Below, piece after piece: positions 31,141 through 34,352 of a DNA stretch of 34,352 bases. The stretch lies in the NCBI RefSeq assembly GCF_000344685.1, contig NW_006920420.1, positions 83,146-117,497 of the forward strand. The letters are read 5' to 3'. The stretch comes from Gloeophyllum trabeum ATCC 11539. Lineage: Eukaryota; Basidiomycota; Agaricomycetes; Gloeophyllales; Gloeophyllaceae. A model generated the notes under the pieces. It had not been told where the DNA came from and did not search any database. It worked only from the letters and a program-made list of their open reading frames with translations. Every line of letters starts with the position of its first letter. Position 1 is the first letter of the stretch. Made by a program: the position numbers and the translations under genes.

Positions 31141-32489
31141 AAAATGCAGGGGGGAGCCTCAGACAATCCAGACATGGAAGTTTTGAGTCTCGCACCAGCA
31201 TTTATCAGTATTTTCAGGGGTCCTCCGAATACATGCTTGCACTGTGTTCTAGAGCCAGATTCCGTTGTCTATCTAAGAGTGACTGTTAAGATAAACATAA
31301 GACAAAATAGGAAATAGTCCATTGAAACATAGGAAGTGGCTGTGACGGCCTTAACCGTCACAACTTCCCAGTGTTACTAACCTGTTTTTAACAGCAGTTT
31401 ATAACAGCGTAAATAATGAGCAACTTTTACACCACACCCTAATTCTCACAAGTCGCGGCCGTTCAACCCCAGTGGAAATCAACAATATTGTCATGTTTTT
31501 ACATATGTTCCTCTATATAACAGGTAGAAAATAACGTTCAACGTTCAGCGCCGGTGGTGATCAATGATCATGCTATCCGCTTTGACTGGTACGTTGCTGG
31601 CATGTCCATCTGCTTGTGCACTGCTGGCTACGTGAGGCAAATTCTCCGTATTTAGTATCAGCTGTGCTTCCTTCTTCTGGCATAATTGTAGCTTTGCTTG
31701 TGACCAGTCGACTCCAAGGGATCCGTCCGACTCGCGGGTACACCTCGGATACCTGTTGTTATGAGTCCTGAGATACGAAGGACGAGTTCTTACGCGCAAA
31801 ATATGCCTGCGTGCCGAACGTTGTACCCCGTGAGAACCTTTTGTGCCGAGAAGTCGTGGGAGTTATAGTTTGTATTGTGGACTACACTTTTGAAACTCCA
31901 TTTGAAAGTCCGTTTGTATGTGAGACTACAAAACCACTTTTGGCGCGTTTTTGTAGTCTCTGTGACCATTGTTTGCTCATTTGCGGGCTCAATTCTTCGT
32001 CTTATCGCTCTTTTATTTTCTCTAGTCTGGGGCGTATGCTATATGGGTCTAAAACAATATTTTCGTGAATTTATCGATTGTGTGTCTTGTCCTAGTCCGC
32101 ATGGCGGTTTTACTTTTATTGCTTATCGTGGGAATTGACTATTGTAGTGGCTTGTAGTCAGTGGCTGAGGTGCGGGCCGCGTCGGTTTGGATTCCTGGAC
32201 TCTGATTGGCTCCCACCTTCTATGACATAGGCTCTCTGCAGGTTCACCCGATCTGCAGAGCCATTACATCATTGGTATCTGGAATTGATTGCAGGCTGTA
32301 GAAGGGCCAGAAAAATTGTGAAAAATGCGGGAAATCCATAATATAACCAGAGCTCTATAGCAAATCAAGGAATATACAAGATGATCTTGAGAGGTCTAGT
32401 GAAATTCAAATAATACTTCAAGAAAGATAGGAATATTTGTGTCAGCTCTATGATATACAGTGTAAAATAGGGAGTATCTTATGCCCAGC
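31141..32489. other. AT-rich intergenic region with hairpins
   Basis: No supportable gene. Two strong inverted repeats: 31332-31368 (GGAAGT and TGTGACGG arms around CCTTAA, 3-nt bulge) and 31922-31960 (perfect 12-bp arms GAGACTACAAAA, 15-nt loop). An 87-codon + strand ORF at 31875-32138 is hydrophobic but overlaps the second hairpin and has no start context or homology I can name. Confidence 0.35.
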
Positions 32490-33216
32490 TCAGGACTCGT
32501 AACCAGCCATGCACAGCATTGGCCCACTCCCCCCAAGTCCAGAGAAAGCCAACACCGGGACGGTGTAAAGGCCCACGGAGCTCGAGGCGCCCCACACGAG
32601 GATGCGCCTGTCCCGCTCCTCAGTAGAGAGCGGCTCGAAGTCCTCGTTCGGGAGACCGGTGCACAGCCAAAGGCCTAAGCCATTCACTCGGGATATCAGA
32701 GTATGGTAGGTCATGACCAGCCCGCTCGAAACGGTGGCCGCCGATACAGAATCTACGTTGGCTGGTACCTGGATATTGAGGGCAAGTGAAATGGATGTGT
32801 GTGCTCTTAAGGGAATGCACAACTGACTTTGCCTACGCGGTTGGCAGGGACATGCGCGATCGCTTGCGCTGCTTTCTGCTCCTGGGTTCCGAAGACCATT
32901 GCGAGGACGCGGTCGCCTTTTGCGACGTGCGTCACCGCATCTCCAACGGCGACGATTGTCCCTACTAGGGTGTCACCCGGGATATTTGGGAATGTGGCAA
33001 ACTGCATTATGCGGCAGTTCAGTATGAGAAGAGTGTAGTGAAAATGGGTGAAGGTGTGCTTACAAGGCCGTGGTATCCCTGCCAGACGTCGAGAGGTGTA
33101 AGTCCAACATACTCGACTGCAACGTGGACGTAGTCACTGAGCAGAGTCGCTGTTGGGACAGAGATCACCTCGAGGTCAGCGCCAAGAGAGGGGAAGACGA
33201 TAGCTTTGTGAGACAT
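32490..33216 (-). CDS. Trans-enoyl reductase-like MDR protein, C-terminally truncated
   Basis: The spliced model is 201 aa in three exons: 33216-33064, 33001-32828 and 32768-32490. Introns of 62 and 59 nt have donors GTAAGC and GTCAGT. It resembles the TOXD/quinone-reductase branch of the medium-chain dehydrogenase family, NADPH-dependent and without zinc ligands: HVAVEYVGLTPLDVWQGYHG, IPGDTLVGTIVAVGDAV, AKGDRVLAMVFG and the start of the nucleotide fold ILVWGASSSVGLYT. Family members are about 340-370 aa. Here the Rossmann fold ends after its first strand and helix, with an unrelated tail (LAFSGLGGSG…MAGYES) and a stop at 32490. Downstream sequence is AT-rich and shows no continuation, so the gene has lost its 3' half and is likely inactive. 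Stand-alone relatives partner polyketide synthases, but none is seen here. Confidence 0.72.
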
Positions 33217-34025
33217 TATGGCAGGAGTGAGCTCCTTGCAACTGACTCGGATATTGATATTGATGGAAGTGTACGGTCAATTTATACTGTCGATTATGCG
33301 GCTTACCCATCGCGGTGCTTGGTAAGAGATTGTGAATGCTCGGCCAGAGGAGCAGGCGACACCGAATACTTAGCGGATGCTCAGAGTGATCAGACTTTCA
33401 CTTTGAGTACATAGGAGAACAACGATAGAACAGCGAGTCGGGTCATTGTATTTTGGGCGTACCGGGCTTTCGCGAGCCATCGCCCAGGCCGGAGCCACGG
33501 CCGTGAAGCAATGGGCCACTCAGGTTAGGGTTCTATTGACTATGGGCCCAGCATCATCTAGCATTCAGCCTGCCGTCGTCGACGAATCAAGCGAAACCAT
33601 GTTGTAACGCTGTGGTAGCAGGAGATGAAATGTAGCTGAGCCAGATGGCGACGCGCAGCTGAGCATCTATGACCAACTGACGTGAACCGAGCACAAAACA
33701 TTGTTAAGTAGTAAAATGAAACGTATACAAGATTGATGTGATTACTAGAGCAGCTTCCCCGCCAGGCTAACTATCAAAGGGGTTTACAACATTACCACTG
33801 GGCACGTTGTCGAGGATTAGCCGGACAAGATGCCTATGATAGAAGTCAAGGGACCATCAGGAAAACCCTCCCGTCATAATTTTATGTAAATTTTGAGGGT
33901 TTATAAATAATCCATATAACACAGAAAGCGAGCGACAATCTGCTAGTATTTTCGTCGATTTTCTGTAATTATGTCTAGGTACCATTGTCAAATAGCGTCA
34001 TTTCATATTATCTCTATTATACAGC
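33217..34025. other. Intergenic region
   Basis: Upstream region of the truncated reductase (-) and downstream of the transposase fragment (-). No supportable gene; the second half is AT-rich. It may contain the 3' terminal region of the transposon, but no inverted terminal repeat could be matched within the window. Confidence 0.3.
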
Positions 34026-34352
34026 TTACAGGAACATGGTAAAAGTGTGGCGATCTAGGAATGGATTAACATAAAATGCAGATGCATCATCAAGGACTGT
34101 GTGACTTGACCAAGTCCGAGGAACTGAGGACCCAAACTTCGGGAGCAGGTGTATGCTCCGGTAAATCTGCGAGACCGGTATGATACTTGCAAGTCTCTCG
34201 CCATCACGGATAGACCTAGTTATCTTGTACATACCACTCGTTCTGTCCGGAGCCAAAGCGAACGGGGAGAACCACTCCACATAAGCCAAGTGCTTTGGAG
34301 AGGCCTTTCGAAATAACCGCGCCACGCCGTGACGGTGGTAAGGGGTAGTGCG
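34026..34352 (-). CDS. Plavaka/KDZ-type transposase, C-terminal fragment
   Basis: The minus-strand frame is open from the right edge to a stop at 34026, and the 5' part lies outside the window. The segment LAYVEWFSPF … GMYKITRS, IIPVSQIYRSIHLLPKFG and FYVNPFLDRHTF matches the conserved C-terminal region of Plavaka-like (CACTA-related) transposases abundant in agaricomycetes (family knowledge, not searched). Upstream residues (YHRHGVARLF) continue in frame to the edge, so this is a window cut rather than a proven truncation. Whether the whole gene is intact cannot be judged. Confidence 0.7.
   Translation of the reverse strand, partial: RTTPYHRHGVARLFRKASPKHLAYVEWFSPFALAPDRTSGMYKITRSIRDGERLASIIPVSQIYRSIHLLPKFGSSVPRTWSSHTVLDDASAFYVNPFLDRHTFTMFL

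Noticed and set aside
31875..32138. 87-codon hydrophobic ORF
   Set aside because: It overlaps a perfect hairpin and has no recognisable family or promoter. Chance hydrophobicity in T-rich DNA is likely.

Overview
The window reads as nuclear DNA of a filamentous basidiomycete, probably an agaricomycete. The genes are cut into many small exons by GT-AG introns of about 46-73 nt, and no gene has a bacterial ribosome-binding site. An F-box/leucine-rich-repeat protein, chains of cytochrome P450s, miniature inverted-repeat elements and a fungal CACTA-like (Plavaka-type) transposase fragment fit this. No rRNA, tRNA or CRISPR array was found. All gene models were spliced by hand from reading frame, splice sites and remembered family motifs. 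No alignment was run.

Layout. 1-520 is the 3' end of an unidentified + strand gene, followed by an AATTAGC-rich repeat. 1330-3026 (-) encodes a secreted Ser/Thr-rich protein with a PARP/ADP-ribosyltransferase-like motif. 4432-6165 (-) encodes a single-pass membrane protein. 8046-9811 (-) is an F-box/LRR protein. 10723-12044 (+) is a TatD-type metal hydrolase containing a 10-nt exon. 12543-12884 (-) is a small SMP-domain protein. 12885-14817 holds no gene I can support.

From 14818 to 28285 five genes lie on the + strand: an MFS phosphate/phospholipid-type transporter (20 exons), a UbiA-family prenyltransferase, an intact P450, a second P450 broken by a single missing base, and an FAD-dependent monooxygenase wrecked by frameshifts, stops and a 308-bp MITE. 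Prenyl transfer, oxidation and export on one strand suggest a meroterpenoid-type biosynthetic locus that is decaying at its distal end. No polyketide synthase or terpene cyclase is visible, so an acceptor substrate would have to come from elsewhere.

28286-34352 is repeat-rich: AGCCAGGCC blocks, a 220-bp inverted-repeat element and a TCCGGACA repeat set. It also holds a 3'-truncated trans-enoyl-reductase-like gene (-) and, at the right edge, the C-terminus of a transposase (-). The left half of the window therefore looks like ordinary genome and the right half like accessory sequence being worn down by transposons.
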